Under the pieces are notes generated by a model that made no database searches, was not told the DNA's origin, and saw only the letters and a program-made list of their open reading frames with translations. DNA of 64,000 nt from Pedobacter sp. BMA (GTDB lineage Bacteria; Bacteroidota; Bacteroidia; Sphingobacteriales; Sphingobacteriaceae): contig NZ_LECU01000005.1 in NCBI RefSeq assembly GCF_001027745.1, positions 434,001-498,000 of the forward strand, read 5' to 3'. A program made the position numbers and the translations under genes. Shown here piece by piece: positions 1 through 8,367 of this stretch; positions within the stretch are counted from its first letter, which is position 1, and each line of letters begins with the position of its first letter.

Positions 1-1304
1 TCGCGTTTTAAATCCGCCAGCGTCATTCCTGTTTTAGCTTGCAAACCTGCTCTCAGCCTGATTTTATTTAACTCAGCATCTCCCGCACCTGCACCACTTA
101 CATTGATAGCGGCCTCCGCCTTGATCAAAAGTACTTCCGCATAGCGCATCAACGGTACATTTAAATCGGTAGTGCCATTGTCTCCGTTAGGATTAACGTG
201 TGTCGGAATCGGATTTGCATAGGTAAAAGGCTCCATATATTTTTTAAACTGATAGTTTGATGTGGCTCCGGCATCTTTGGTAAAACTACGCTCCGCACCG
301 AAAAACATAAATTTATCGCCCGGTTTTAAAATGGTGGCTTCACGACGCTGGTCGCCTGCCTCATAGGAATCATAAAGCTCTTTGGTTGGCAAATAATAAC
401 CCCAGCCATTATAAATGCCCCAGGCTTTATTCGTTAGCATAACACCCGGCAATTTACTTCCCCAACCGGTGCCACCACCGTTAGGTGTACATACAACCGA
501 CCAGATATATTCTTTAGACCAGTTATTTGAGGCCTTGAAAACATCGGAAAAACCTGTGGTAATTAAATCATGCTGACCAGAGGTAATCACCATGTCTGCA
601 TATTTTGCTGCGTTTGCATAGTCTTTCTTGTAAAGATAAACTTTAGAAAGATAGGCCCATGCTGCAGTTTTGTGTGCCTTACCATAATCGGTTGCTTTCA
701 TGGTAGTGAACAAAGGAAGATTATCGGCTGCCTTAAGCAATAAGGAAATGATATAATCATAGTTTTCGTTCACATTTTTAGCACGCCCAACCGGTATAGC
801 CGGGTCAGCTTCAGGAGTAACAATTGGTACCCCGGCCTTATCATTGCCATAATTCGCTGCAAGCTGAAAATAAACCAGCCCCGCATTGAAATAAGCATCG
901 CCAATAATCTGCTTCTTTAAAGCTTCGTCCATATTAATAGCAGGAACATTGGTGATGATATCATTTGCCCGTTTAATAATGGCATAACGCATACTCCATT
1001 GCGTTTCGGTATATCCGCCACCTATGTAGCTGCGGTTAAAATTCTTAATGTTATCGCCCTCAGGTTTGTTCCGGCCGGTAACCATATCGTCACTCGCATT
1101 GATAAACCAGAACATGCCACGCCCGTAGAAATCTTCAGCATTGTAATTTTCATACATACCCGCTTCTGCCTTGATCGCGTCTTCTTTGGTTTTCCAGAAA
1201 TTCTGTGCCGATGGTGCTCCTTCAGGTGCAATATCAAGTTGTTTTGTACAAGCCGCAAATACAGTTACTGCCAGTACTGCTATATATTTTAAAGATGTTT
1301 TCAT
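1..1304 (-). CDS. SusD/RagB family outer-membrane nutrient-binding lipoprotein (3' end beyond window)
   Basis: SusD-type proteins are surface lipoproteins that cap a SusC transporter and bind glycans or other oligomers. Reading on the minus strand from the ATG at 1304 gives an open frame to the window edge (about 434 residues, C-terminus missing). The N-terminus is a lipoprotein signal with a VFAAC lipobox (Cys19), followed by the early QNFWKT-type sequence and TPR-like helices typical of the family. It lies 14 bp downstream of the SusC-like gene, the usual susC-susD order. The substrate cannot be told from sequence, and any linked glycoside hydrolases would lie left of the window. Family call is secure; ligand unknown. 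Confidence 0.93.
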   Translation of the reverse strand, partial: MKTSLKYIAVLAVTVFAACTKQLDIAPEGAPSAQNFWKTKEDAIKAEAGMYENYNAEDFYGRGMFWFINASDDMVTGRNKPEGDNIKNFNRSYIGGGYTETQWSMRYAIIKRANDIITNVPAINMDEALKKQIIGDAYFNAGLVYFQLAANYGNDKAGVPIVTPEADPAIPVGRAKNVNENYDYIISLLLKAADNLPLFTTMKATDYGKAHKTAAWAYLSKVYLYKKDYANAAKYADMVITSGQHDLITTGFSDVFKASNNWSKEYIWSVVCTPNGGGTGWGSKLPGVMLTNKAWGIYNGWGYYLPTKELYDSYEAGDQRREATILKPGDKFMFFGAERSFTKDAGATSNYQFKKYMEPFTYANPIPTHVNPNGDNGTTDLNVPLMRYAEVLLIKAEAAINVSGAGAGDAELNKIRLRAGLQAKTGMTLADLKR

Positions 1305-1318
1305 ATGTTTTGAATCGA

Positions 1319-4300
1319 TTAAAGGTTAACACTTAAACCAAGCATGAAACTTCTGGCCTGCGGATATTTACCCACATCAAGCCCGTTGTTCGAAAGACCA
1401 ATCTCCGGATCGAAGCCCGAATAATCGGTAATGGTAAACAGGTTGTTCGCCGTAGCGTATATCCTCACCGCACCGGTTCTGATTTTACTGGTTAATGATT
1501 TGGGTAAGCTGTAACCGAGCGTTACGTTGCGGATACGCAAATAAGAGCCGTCCTCAATGTAAAAATCTGAGGCATTGAAGTTTCCATTGGCATCGCTGGT
1601 AGAAATAATTGGCACTTTACCGTTTGGATTCTCCGGGCTCCAGGCATCTAAAATACCCACCAGTTTGTTGTAAGATGGACCACTTGCACTATAAGTTGTC
1701 CTTTTCACCGCATTGAACAATTTATTGCCCTGTACACCCTGGGCCATAATGTTGAAATCGAAGTTTTTATAGTTTGCGTTAAAGCTTAATCCGTAAGAAA
1801 AATCAGGGTAAGCACTTCCCGCAAAATAACGGTCTTTTCCATCAATAGATCCGTCACCGTTCATATCCACGAACTTGAAGTCACCCGCCTTAGCATTAGG
1901 CTGAATCTTTTGTCCGTTTGAACCCTTGTAATTATCTGCTTCAGCCTGGCTCTGAAATATACCGTCTGTTTTCAATACGTAGTAGCTATACAACGGCTGG
2001 CCAACTTTATGCATTAACGGGGTCAGTTCGTTTCTGAAGGTAGTGGAAAGCGCGATAGTTTCTAAACCCGATGTCAGTTCAACCAGCTTGTTGTTCACTT
2101 TAGTTAGAGTAGCATTAACAGAGTAATTGAACGCAGCGTTTTTATCACTGTTGTAGGTTAAACCGAGCTCAAAGCCTTTGTCTCTCGATAAACCTGCATT
2201 GATGGTTTGCGTATTCAAACCTGCAGTTCCCGGAAGCGTCCGCGTTAAAATCATCTTGTCAATATCCTTCACGAAATAATCTGCTACCAGACTTAACCTG
2301 TTGAAAACCGTCACGTCGATACCGATATTGGTTTGTTTACTCTGTGCCCACTCCTGGTTTTTATTGGCCAGAATAGTCTGGATGTAACCATTTTGCAAAG
2401 TTGGCGTTTGTCCGAAATAAGCTTGTGTACTGCTTAATAGGGGATTTACCGCCGATGGTGACAATCCAGCCAGATTACCCAGCAAGCCGTAACTGGCCCT
2501 TAGTTTTAATTCAGATAACCAGGTAGCAGATTGCAGGAAATTTTCTTTGTTTACGGCCCAGCCTGCGGATATCGATCCGTAGTTCCTAAACCTGTTTTCT
2601 TTTGGCAACAATGATGAACCATCCCGGCGTCCAATCAAGGATATCAGGTATTTTTCCTTGTAATTATAATTGGCTCTGGCAAATAAGGAAAGTAAAGATG
2701 TGGCCTCAAAAGCACTGTAAGATGGCTGAATGACAGTTGCATTCACCAGGTACCTGTATTGTGCCGATTCATCATCAAATCCTGATCCGCTTGCCGATAA
2801 GCTGCTGCTTTTTATTTTCTGGAACGAATATCCCGCCGTGAAATCAAGATGATGTGCAGCAAGATCAGTTTTATAATTTAATACCTGTTCGGTTAAGAAA
2901 TCGTTAGACTGGCCTGAACTTTCTGAAAGGCTGTTGCTGAGCACAGGCTTACCCACTTCCGGGCGTTTTGGTGTAAAGCTTTTATACTGGGAAAAGGTTT
3001 TGGTGATACTCAGGTTCGACCTGAAGCTTAATCCTTTTGCCAGCTGAAAGGTTGCATAAGGGTTTACCATCAATACATTTACCGGGTTATTGATATCCAT
3101 ACGCTGTAATTCAGCAACAGGATTCACAATATCGCCATAGTCACCGGCATACTGTCCGCCTGGCAATCCGGCAAAGCTACCATCGGCATTGTAAGGGGTA
3201 CCATTGGTAGGATAATAAATTGCTGATAGCAGTGCTCCTGTATAATCGCTGCTTGTATTTGCCCCGTTGCCGTTTGTACTGCTGTAAGAAAGGTTTTCAC
3301 CCACTTTCAGCCATGAGGCAAGTTCGTGCTCCGAATTGATCCGGAAGTTATAGCGTTTGGTCTGGGTATTCAGCACAATGCCTTCCGCATCGCGGTAGTT
3401 GAAGCTCATGTAAAAGTTCGACTTCCCATTTCCGCCATTGATGGCAGCACTATAATCCTGTAGCAATGCGTCCCTGAAAACTTCGTCCATCCAGTTGGTT
3501 CTGGTTACCTGTCCATCAGGATATTTAGCAGGATCAAATGCCGGAAGTATAGCTGTTCCGCCATTTTTAGCAGCCGTTGCCGCCACCTGCGCACGTTGTG
3601 TGGCATTTAGAGGTTCCAGCTTGCGCCAGGCACTCTGTTGACCAACTTTTGCATCAAAGCTGATCTGCATTTTGCCTTTTTTGCCTTTTTTAGTTGTAAT
3701 CAAAATTACCCCGCCCGATGCCCTGGCACCGTATATTGCACTCGCTCCATCTTTCAATACCGAGATAGACTCAATATCATTCGGATTAAGTTGCGGTGTA
3801 CCCAGAAAGATGGATCCGTCGATAACATACAATACACTTTCGCCATTGATGCCACCACCACCTCTGATATTGATCCGTGGGGCTGATGTTGGATCGCCCC
3901 CTTCATTGGTTACAATTACCCCGGGTGCTTTACCAGCCAAAACCTCGGCAACACTGTTCAACGATCGCGAAGAGAGTTTATCCAGCGAAGCGATGCTTAC
4001 CGCTCCTGTAAGGGTTTCTTTCTTTTGTGTACCGTAACCAACCACAACAAGGTCGGCTAAACGCGAACGTTCCTCGCTCAGCGTTACATTAATGCTCTGG
4101 TTATCTCCTACCGTTACTTCTTTGGTGGTATAACCAATCATGGAGAAAGAAAGTACCGTTCCGGCACCAACTTCTATGCGGTAAGCCCCGTTGGCATCCG
4201 TAATGGTTCCGGCCTGCGTGCCCAAAACCTTTACAGTTACGCCCGGGAGCGCCAGGCCTGTAGAATCTTTTACTGTTCCACTTACAATACGATCGGGTTT

Positions 4301-4705
4301 GTTAAAGGTGACATTGTTTAGAATCACATATTCGCCACGTTCTGTTACACTTAATCCGAGTTTATCCAGTAAAGACCTTACCGGCTCCATTCTAAATTCA
4401 CCGCTTACAGCAGTATTTTTCTCCTGAAGTAAATCCGGATTATACACAAAGCTCAAACCGGATGCAGATTCGATCTGACGGATGATTTCGATCAACCGGC
4501 GACCCCTGTTGATTTGAATATTGATTTTGCTTTTCTCCAACCGCTGCGCCATGCCGGCAGATGCAAAAAGTGAGCTGCAGAAGATGCAGAGAATGCTAAA
4601 GGTTATGCATGAGTATTTCATGATGTGATCGAGAGATTCTGTCCTCTTGACTGAGGTTGTTTTCATTTGTTTGATTATTGTTTGGATGAATAAATTTGTT
4701 AGCAT
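1319..4705 (-). CDS. SusC/RagA family TonB-linked outer membrane receptor with STN domain
   Basis: TonB-dependent importer that pairs with the SusD protein downstream. After a signal peptide (mature part from about residue 55) come an STN domain (about 60-115), a carboxypeptidase-D-like CNA-type domain (about 142-212), a plug beginning near the VVVGYGTQ segment (about 221-340) and a 22-strand barrel ending in LGLSVNL. The STN domain is the signalling module that contacts a FecR anti-sigma factor, and a FecR gene lies directly upstream, so this receptor probably senses its own cargo. The long N-terminus has several Met codons; the start could be Met14 (4666) or Met29 (4621). Length 1128 residues is normal for STN-containing SusC proteins. 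Confidence 0.93.
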   Translation of the reverse strand: MLTNLFIQTIIKQMKTTSVKRTESLDHIMKYSCITFSILCIFCSSLFASAGMAQRLEKSKINIQINRGRRLIEIIRQIESASGLSFVYNPDLLQEKNTAVSGEFRMEPVRSLLDKLGLSVTERGEYVILNNVTFNKPDRIVSGTVKDSTGLALPGVTVKVLGTQAGTITDANGAYRIEVGAGTVLSFSMIGYTTKEVTVGDNQSINVTLSEERSRLADLVVVGYGTQKKETLTGAVSIASLDKLSSRSLNSVAEVLAGKAPGVIVTNEGGDPTSAPRINIRGGGGINGESVLYVIDGSIFLGTPQLNPNDIESISVLKDGASAIYGARASGGVILITTKKGKKGKMQISFDAKVGQQSAWRKLEPLNATQRAQVAATAAKNGGTAILPAFDPAKYPDGQVTRTNWMDEVFRDALLQDYSAAINGGNGKSNFYMSFNYRDAEGIVLNTQTKRYNFRINSEHELASWLKVGENLSYSSTNGNGANTSSDYTGALLSAIYYPTNGTPYNADGSFAGLPGGQYAGDYGDIVNPVAELQRMDINNPVNVLMVNPYATFQLAKGLSFRSNLSITKTFSQYKSFTPKRPEVGKPVLSNSLSESSGQSNDFLTEQVLNYKTDLAAHHLDFTAGYSFQKIKSSSLSASGSGFDDESAQYRYLVNATVIQPSYSAFEATSLLSLFARANYNYKEKYLISLIGRRDGSSLLPKENRFRNYGSISAGWAVNKENFLQSATWLSELKLRASYGLLGNLAGLSPSAVNPLLSSTQAYFGQTPTLQNGYIQTILANKNQEWAQSKQTNIGIDVTVFNRLSLVADYFVKDIDKMILTRTLPGTAGLNTQTINAGLSRDKGFELGLTYNSDKNAAFNYSVNATLTKVNNKLVELTSGLETIALSTTFRNELTPLMHKVGQPLYSYYVLKTDGIFQSQAEADNYKGSNGQKIQPNAKAGDFKFVDMNGDGSIDGKDRYFAGSAYPDFSYGLSFNANYKNFDFNIMAQGVQGNKLFNAVKRTTYSASGPSYNKLVGILDAWSPENPNGKVPIISTSDANGNFNASDFYIEDGSYLRIRNVTLGYSLPKSLTSKIRTGAVRIYATANNLFTITDYSGFDPEIGLSNNGLDVGKYPQARSFMLGLSVNL

Positions 4706-4727
4706 ACTACTATGGTTGTCTGTTCAT

Positions 4728-5663
4728 TTATTTATGAATTTTAAATGTTTTATGATTGTTGGATGTATTCAGTTTGAGGTGATGCAGGCTACAGAGAATT
4801 TCCAGGATCTCATCTGCAGTTTGCGAACTGTTGAAGTGAGCAGTACATTTTAACTTTAGTAACTTCGGATCACTCACCTGGATGCTGATGCTATACACGT
4901 ATTCCAGCTTCCGGATGACTTCCTGGAGCGAGCTGCCGTTGAAAGATAGTTCTACAATGTTCGGTGCGTTTGAGGGATAAACTGATGCCTGGCCAAGTTT
5001 TTTATTAAAAGCCATTTCTTCCCCTTTAATTAAGGTATCTATCGCAAGTGCATCTTTACGAATCTCCACCTTGCCCGTGGCCACCGTGATCTTTAATAAA
5101 TCGTCTTGTTTTACATCCCTGATTCTGAAGGAGGTTCCCAATACCCTGATCTCCATTTTCGATTGCAGCTGAACCCGAAATGGCCTTTTTTCATCATGCT
5201 GAATAGCAAAAAATGCATCACCCTTCATCAGCTTCATCACCCTTGTTGCTGAAGAAAAATGAACGGGATAGCTGATTTCAGACAGAGCCTCCATGGTTAC
5301 TTTCGAGCCGTCAGGAAGGGTAACTTCTTTACGTTCGTTGGCTTTCGTGGTAACGGTCAGTTCAGATGAGGCTGAATGGTGAAGGTTCAGGAAGATTAAT
5401 CCTACAGATACCAAAACCAGCAACATAGCAGCCAGCCTGAACCAGATATTGTACAATAATGCAGGATTTCGTCTCCCGTGAACCTGAATAGCATCCCTGA
5501 TATGCGCACGCATATTTTCAGCAACTATTAATTTACGTTCTTGGGAAATGTTCTGGTTTGAAGAAAGCATTCCGTACCACTCCTCTACAAGAGCGGTTTC
5601 TTCTTCACTGGTATTTCCGGCTAAATATTTTTGCAACAATAGGGCTGCTTCGTCTGGTGTCAT
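4728..5663 (-). CDS. FecR family anti-sigma factor
   Basis: Inner-membrane anti-sigma regulator that relays occupancy of the STN receptor to the ECF sigma factor. Visible parts: an N-terminal cytoplasmic helical region (1-65), one transmembrane helix (about 68-90, WFRLAAMLLVLVSVGLIFL), a periplasmic FecR domain (about 105-205, with LPDGSKVTMEA and the VLGTSFRI strand) and a C-terminal DUF4974 domain (about 240-308). At 311 residues it is of ordinary size. It sits between the sigma gene (68 bp upstream, transcriptional sense) and the SusC gene (22 bp downstream), the standard sigma-FecR-SusC-SusD order of Bacteroidota nutrient regulons. Confidence 0.94.
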   Translation of the reverse strand: MTPDEAALLLQKYLAGNTSEEETALVEEWYGMLSSNQNISQERKLIVAENMRAHIRDAIQVHGRRNPALLYNIWFRLAAMLLVLVSVGLIFLNLHHSASSELTVTTKANERKEVTLPDGSKVTMEALSEISYPVHFSSATRVMKLMKGDAFFAIQHDEKRPFRVQLQSKMEIRVLGTSFRIRDVKQDDLLKITVATGKVEIRKDALAIDTLIKGEEMAFNKKLGQASVYPSNAPNIVELSFNGSSLQEVIRKLEYVYSISIQVSDPKLLKLKCTAHFNSSQTADEILEILCSLHHLKLNTSNNHKTFKIHK

Positions 5664-5731
5664 TTGAATAGATGTCAGTTCAAATGCAGAATGGTACTAA
5701 CCAAACTTGTTATCGATAAGTTAAGTTTCGG

Positions 5732-6292
5732 TTAAGAAAGCAGGAAGGCTATAAACAGGATATAAGAAAGATTTTCGCGCAAGATTTTCATGGCAGCGGT
5801 GATCTGGTTTTTTACCGTTTGCGCGGAAACGCCAAGTTCGAGCGCAATTTCTTTTATAGAACGATCCTGCTTTCTGCTCATGGAAACCACCAGGCGCATC
5901 CGTTCGGGTAAACGGGCCAATGCCTGCTCAACATCGTGATTTAAGTCTTTTAAAATAAGTCTGGCATCAGTATCGGGCATTTGCTGCTGATTTAACAGGT
6001 AGCTTAGCTCTGCCTGATGCCTGTTTCTAATCGCCTGAGACCTGAAATAATTGATGACCCTGTATTTTACTGCCCCGTATAAATATCCCTGCAAACTACC
6101 AGCAATATCGAGGGAAGACCTGTTTTCCCAGAGGGAGATGAAAATCTCCTGAGTGATATCCTGTGCAACCTCCTCATCACCCGTTTTCTTAAAGGCAGCA
6201 TCAAATACAAACTCCCAGTAGAGGTTGAATAACTGATCCATTGCTTTATGATCGTGATTACGAAGTGAAGATATGAGTGTTTCGTTCAACAT
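5732..6292 (-). CDS. RNA polymerase ECF-type sigma-70 factor
   Basis: Extracytoplasmic-function sigma factor expected to drive the SusC/SusD operon downstream. Region 2 (about residues 5-75, with DAAFKKTGDEEVAQDITQ) and region 4 with its helix-turn-helix (about 118-170, IKEIALELGVSAQTVKNQI) are present and region 3 is missing, as in ECF factors. The frame is open to 6340, but Met17 of that longer version (6292) matches the usual N-terminus and lies just after a TAATTTTG -7 box, so 6292 is chosen. The C-terminus ends in a hydrophobic LSYILFIAFLLS stretch, which is common in this Bacteroidota subgroup. Confidence 0.92.
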   Translation of the reverse strand: MLNETLISSLRNHDHKAMDQLFNLYWEFVFDAAFKKTGDEEVAQDITQEIFISLWENRSSLDIAGSLQGYLYGAVKYRVINYFRSQAIRNRHQAELSYLLNQQQMPDTDARLILKDLNHDVEQALARLPERMRLVVSMSRKQDRSIKEIALELGVSAQTVKNQITAAMKILRENLSYILFIAFLLS

Positions 6293-6309
6293 GATTAGCT
6301 TACTGCCGG

Positions 6310-6317
6310 CAAAATTA
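6310..6317 (-). promoter_or_regulatory. Bacteroidota -7 promoter element before the sigma gene
   Basis: On the minus strand the 8-mer TAATTTTG fits the consensus TAnnTTTG. It ends 17 nt before the ATG at 6292, giving a leader of roughly a dozen bases. No good TTTG sits at -33. The element supports the shorter start of the sigma factor. Confidence 0.45.
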
Positions 6318-6397
6318 GTTTGCCTATATTCAGTTATCATTAACTAATCGTGAAGCTTAAAATGGAAATGAACAGAACCGGAACTGACACTAAATAT
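6318..6397. other. Divergent intergenic region, left part
   Basis: Upstream region of the minus-strand sigma gene. It contains no credible ORF. Together with 6431-6675 it forms a 383-bp spacer between two divergent ECF sigma operons. Apart from the hairpin at 6398-6430 and the -7 box at 6310, no feature could be recognised. Confidence 0.4.
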
Positions 6398-6430
6398 AAA
6401 AAGGTCACAACATCCATTGTGACCTTTTCT
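6398..6430. terminator. Perfect stem-loop between divergent sigma operons
   Basis: A 12-bp perfect inverted repeat (AAAAGGTCACAA at 6399-6410 and its complement at 6417-6428) with a 6-nt loop, A-rich before and T-rich after. This is the form of a bidirectional intrinsic terminator. Its position is odd, because both neighbouring genes are transcribed away from it, so no annotated transcript ends here. It may end a short RNA or act as an attenuator in a leader. Confidence 0.6.
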
Positions 6431-6675
6431 TATCAACTAACCTAAACTTTTAAAATACTAACCAAATATTTTATGCCACAAAAGTAATGGCGTTATATAA
6501 AGCCTGTATTAAGAAAATATTAAAACTAATATTCTTAACTTCAATGGTTGTTTATTGGGTCAAAATGCCTTTCACACCCTGCAAAATGCGTTTTCAAACA
6601 AGAATTTCGATAGCATAACCTGCAGTTAACATCTGATTAACATTTTCTTTCATTCTTTGAAAAGAATATCACAAG

Positions 6676-7221
6676 GTGGAAACGCTAATAAAAACCGAAC
6701 CCCAAAAAAGTCAGGAAGATCTGTCCCGGCAAATTGAGTTGCTCTATAAAAGGTGGGCCTCTATATTGAAAAATTATGCCAACTACTACCTCAATGATAA
6801 CGAAGCATCTTCCAGTATAGTTAATGATATTTTTATTAAACTATGGAATACCGACCAGGAGATATTGAATCCAAAAGCCTATCTTTTCCGCGCTGTAAAA
6901 AATGCTTCTTTCAACCATCTCGGCGGACAGCATAAAAAAACAGTCAGTTACCTGGATACCGAAGAATTGACACTGCTTTCTGATCAGCTTCAGCCTCCCG
7001 GGTTTGCGACAGAAGATCATCCGCAACAGCTCTTCCTCCAAAACCTGATTCAGAAACTCCCCGAAAAGCGCCGGCTGGTGTTTAAAATGCATCGCATTGA
7101 AGGTTTCAACTATGCCGAAATTTCCGAGCTGCTTCAAATTTCAACGCGTACTGTTGAAGATCATCTGGCTAAAAGCATGAAATTTATCCACGAAAACTGC
7201 CAACATTTTTTTAATGGTTAG
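6676..7221 (+). CDS. RNA polymerase ECF-type sigma-70 factor
   Basis: Second ECF sigma factor, first gene of the plus-strand receptor operon. Region 2 covers about residues 20-90 (DNEASSSIVNDIFIKLWN) and region 4 about 120-172 (YAEISELLQISTRTVEDHL helix-turn-helix). The frame starts with GTG and has no early ATG in frame. It is followed 76 bp later by a FecR gene. It shares the family, but little obvious sequence identity, with the divergent sigma factor at 5732-6292, so the two probably serve separate regulons rather than being a recent duplication. Confidence 0.9.
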   Translation: METLIKTEPQKSQEDLSRQIELLYKRWASILKNYANYYLNDNEASSSIVNDIFIKLWNTDQEILNPKAYLFRAVKNASFNHLGGQHKKTVSYLDTEELTLLSDQLQPPGFATEDHPQQLFLQNLIQKLPEKRRLVFKMHRIEGFNYAEISELLQISTRTVEDHLAKSMKFIHENCQHFFNG

Positions 7222-7297
7222 TTAACCGAAACTTAACCTGACCAGCCCGTATTTTCCTGAACGAGATCTGTCTTTAACCCTGAAGACCCATCTACAA

Positions 7298-8290
7298 ATG
7301 AAAGACGAAATCTGGCATCACATCATTAAACGGCTCACCGGCCAGGAAAGCCACCATTCTAAACGAGAGCTGGATGCCTGGCTAGCCGAAGGCGCCGAAC
7401 ATCAAAAAAAATACGAAGAAGTAGCGATACTCTGGGAAATGACCGGTAAGCTCCAACCTCAGGAAACATTTTCTGTTCCTGTGCAGGAAAATAAGCAGGT
7501 AAAGCCCCTGAGAAAAGTGAAAGCATTATGGGGATATGGAATTGCGGCCGCGTGTGTTGCCGCATTACTGGTATTCGGAATCTACTCCATCAATAAAAAA
7601 ACAACTGGAGAATCCCCGGCCTGGGTTAGCGTAGTTGCCCCTAAAGGTAAAATCATTTCTTTCACCCTGCCCGATAGCTCCGTAGTGGTGCTAAATGCAG
7701 GAAGCCAGATCAGCTATAGCAGGGAATTTAACCAGCAGAAAAACAGGTTGATCAAACTCTCGGGAGAAGCTTTTTTTGATGTTCAACATCAGGAAAAACA
7801 TCCCTTTGTAGTTGAATCCGGAAAAATTAAAACGGTTGTTTACGGCACCAGCTTTAACATCCGGGCATATCATAACGAGAAGGAAATCAAAGTAAGTGTG
7901 AAATCTGGTAAAGTAGGTGTATTAAAAAATGCTGTTGAGGCAACCGAACCTGTATTGCTAACCAGGAACCAGCGCCTGACTTTCGATACCCTTTCTCAGG
8001 ACTTTCAGGCTGTAACGCCAATCAGGGAGCGTGCTGATGAGTGGACAAACGGTACGTTAACCTTTGAACAAACACCTGTTAAAGAGGTATTCGCTTCATT
8101 ATCCAGAAGATTCAATGTAGCATTTAACCTGAAGGCACTTGAAGTTTCAAACTGTAAGCTTACCGCTCGTTTCGAAAATCAAGACCTTCAGTCTATCCTA
8201 AAAACGATTCATACCGTGATGAACATTCAGATAAAACAAACCAATCAAACTATTTACCTTAAAGGAGGAAACACATGTAACGAAAACTAA
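7298..8290 (+). CDS. FecR family anti-sigma factor
   Basis: Membrane anti-sigma factor for the upstream sigma gene. The cytoplasmic N-terminus (1-78) is followed by a transmembrane helix (about 80-97, YGIAAACVAALLVFGIY), a FecR domain (about 112-210, with FTLPDSSVVVLNAGSQISY and the VVYGTSFNIRAY strand) and a DUF4974-like C-terminal domain (about 248-325, TFEQTPVKEVFASLSRRF). It is expected to contact the STN domain of the receptor encoded 77 bp downstream. Length 330 residues is normal. Near the receptor start an 8-bp inverted repeat (8329-8336 and 8354-8361) may affect translation coupling. Confidence 0.94.
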   Translation: MKDEIWHHIIKRLTGQESHHSKRELDAWLAEGAEHQKKYEEVAILWEMTGKLQPQETFSVPVQENKQVKPLRKVKALWGYGIAAACVAALLVFGIYSINKKTTGESPAWVSVVAPKGKIISFTLPDSSVVVLNAGSQISYSREFNQQKNRLIKLSGEAFFDVQHQEKHPFVVESGKIKTVVYGTSFNIRAYHNEKEIKVSVKSGKVGVLKNAVEATEPVLLTRNQRLTFDTLSQDFQAVTPIRERADEWTNGTLTFEQTPVKEVFASLSRRFNVAFNLKALEVSNCKLTARFENQDLQSILKTIHTVMNIQIKQTNQTIYLKGGNTCNEN

Positions 8291-8367
8291 AAAGCCGGTC
8301 CCGCGGCAAACGGAAACGGCCTTAAAAAGATTGATCACCAACTACCAAACCAGGATCAATCAGAAAT

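Noticed and set aside
3672..4037. Antisense ORFs over the SusC gene (3638-4037 and similar)
   Set aside because: They lie entirely opposite a strong receptor gene and show no domain or coding-like composition of their own.
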